DNA of 64,000 nt from Baylisascaris procyonis (lineage: Eukaryota; Nematoda; Chromadorea; Rhabditida; Ascarididae): assembly GCA_037389465.1 (NCBI GenBank), contig JAZARR010000146.1:8207501-8271500 (forward strand), given 5' to 3'. Made by a program: the position numbers and the translations under genes. The notes beneath the pieces are model-generated. The model was given only the letters and a program-made list of their open reading frames with translations, searched no databases and was not told the DNA's origin. Within the stretch, counting starts at the first letter, position 1, and each line of letters opens with the position of its first letter. This document shows positions 63,339 to 64,000 of the stretch, piece by piece.

Positions 63339-64000
63339 GTTGGCGATTTTGTTCGAAATGCTGTTTATTTGTTTGGCCATTTTAATTCGCAATGATTCTA
63401 TTCTTAAAGGCGAAAGACTTTGCACTTATTGTTTTGGCAGCATCAAATTTGGTTTCATTAGCGAATCCTTAGTCGGCGATGATTGTTAGGAAGATTCATA
63501 CAAATTGATGCTTAAATGGTGATTGGCTTTTAATGCTTTTATATAATTATGTAAGTAGTCACGTTTTAACACAGGCGTTGATATCTTAAGTGCTTTCCGC
63601 CTCGCATTTTGTTCATCCACTGCATACTTTAGATATGAATGGAGTAGACACTTTGGCATTGTTGTACAAGTCGATTTGCATCATCACATCTTACCAATGA
63701 AGAGTTCTGCCGTCTAGAATCGTTGAAACTTTTGTTTTTGAAGGATGGGAATTTGGTCGTGGAATTTTCCTTATGTGTTTATCCCTCTAGGCCCTCTGGT
63801 ATATCCGATTTTCTGAATTGTTACATCTTTGCCAGATTTTGTTGAGGCATATTTTGAGGACTTCTTAAAGGGCAAAAACTTTGTCCTCTCCACCTAAAGA
63901 AGGGACCGCCGTCAAGACCTCAAATTTCAAAAATGACCTATTCAATATTTCCTGGTTGGAAACCAACATTAATGAAGTTTGGCGGTGATCTGACCGTTAC
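63339..64000. other. Probable intron, nothing recognised
   Basis: AT-rich sequence to the window end without a supported exon. The gene carrying the duplicated exons probably continues beyond. Confidence 0.35.

Noticed and set aside
1..64000. CRISPR arrays, bacterial operons, prophage or complete transposons
   Set aside because: No direct-repeat arrays, ribosome-binding patterns, transposase motifs or terminal inverted repeats were seen; all the secure genes are intron-rich nuclear genes.

Overview
The window looks like AT-rich nuclear DNA of a nematode, probably a parasitic species with long introns. The reasons are: genes broken into many short exons by introns of about 0.1 to 1.5 kb; acceptors of the compact TTTTCAG type; first exons that begin 7 to 15 bases after an acceptor, as expected for spliced-leader trans-splicing; and a membrane protein with two Cys-rich repeats resembling the nematode CX module. 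The species was not determined. All gene models were built by hand from reading frame, intron phase and remembered family motifs; no search was run.

Three genes are secure. (1) A minus-strand gene at 12522-13745 encodes mitochondrial ribosomal protein S18C in two exons (137 aa). (2) A plus-strand gene at 16739-35587 encodes a TARBP1/Trm3-type SpoU RNA 2'-O-methyltransferase in 29 exons (about 1294 aa): a long helical region followed by a complete C-terminal SPOUT domain. (3) A plus-strand gene at 46876-57562 encodes a PDIA5-like protein disulfide isomerase in 15 exons (629 aa). It has an N-terminal non-catalytic domain, three thioredoxin domains as in PDIA5, a fourth degenerate thioredoxin domain and a C-terminal HTEL retrieval signal.

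A fourth good model, plus strand 37909-42809 (5 exons, 349 aa), is a secreted-side, single-pass membrane protein with two CX-like Cys modules. It lies between the methyltransferase and the isomerase.

The left part (1-16.7 kb) is harder. Positions 1-5783 show no convincing gene. A tentative minus-strand gene lies at 5784-6686. An unrecognised plus-strand gene starts at 7537 and ends near 11803, and a Cys-containing minus-strand gene (7905-9215) appears to be interleaved with it. MRPS18C follows, then about 3 kb of mostly unassigned DNA.

On the right, a minus-strand gene (terminal exons 57773-58327) converges on the isomerase gene with overlapping 3' ends. At 61801 and 63256 there are two exons of identical length and phase with related Ser/Ala-rich products. 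They look like mutually exclusive alternative exons of a gene that continues outside the window.

The genes have unrelated jobs (mitochondrial translation, RNA methylation, ER oxidative folding, an unknown surface protein), and nothing suggests an operon or a mobile island. The most notable observations are the extra thioredoxin domain with a repeated intron position inside the active-site Trp codon, the duplicated exon pair, a possible in-frame cassette exon in the isomerase, and the interleaved antisense gene.
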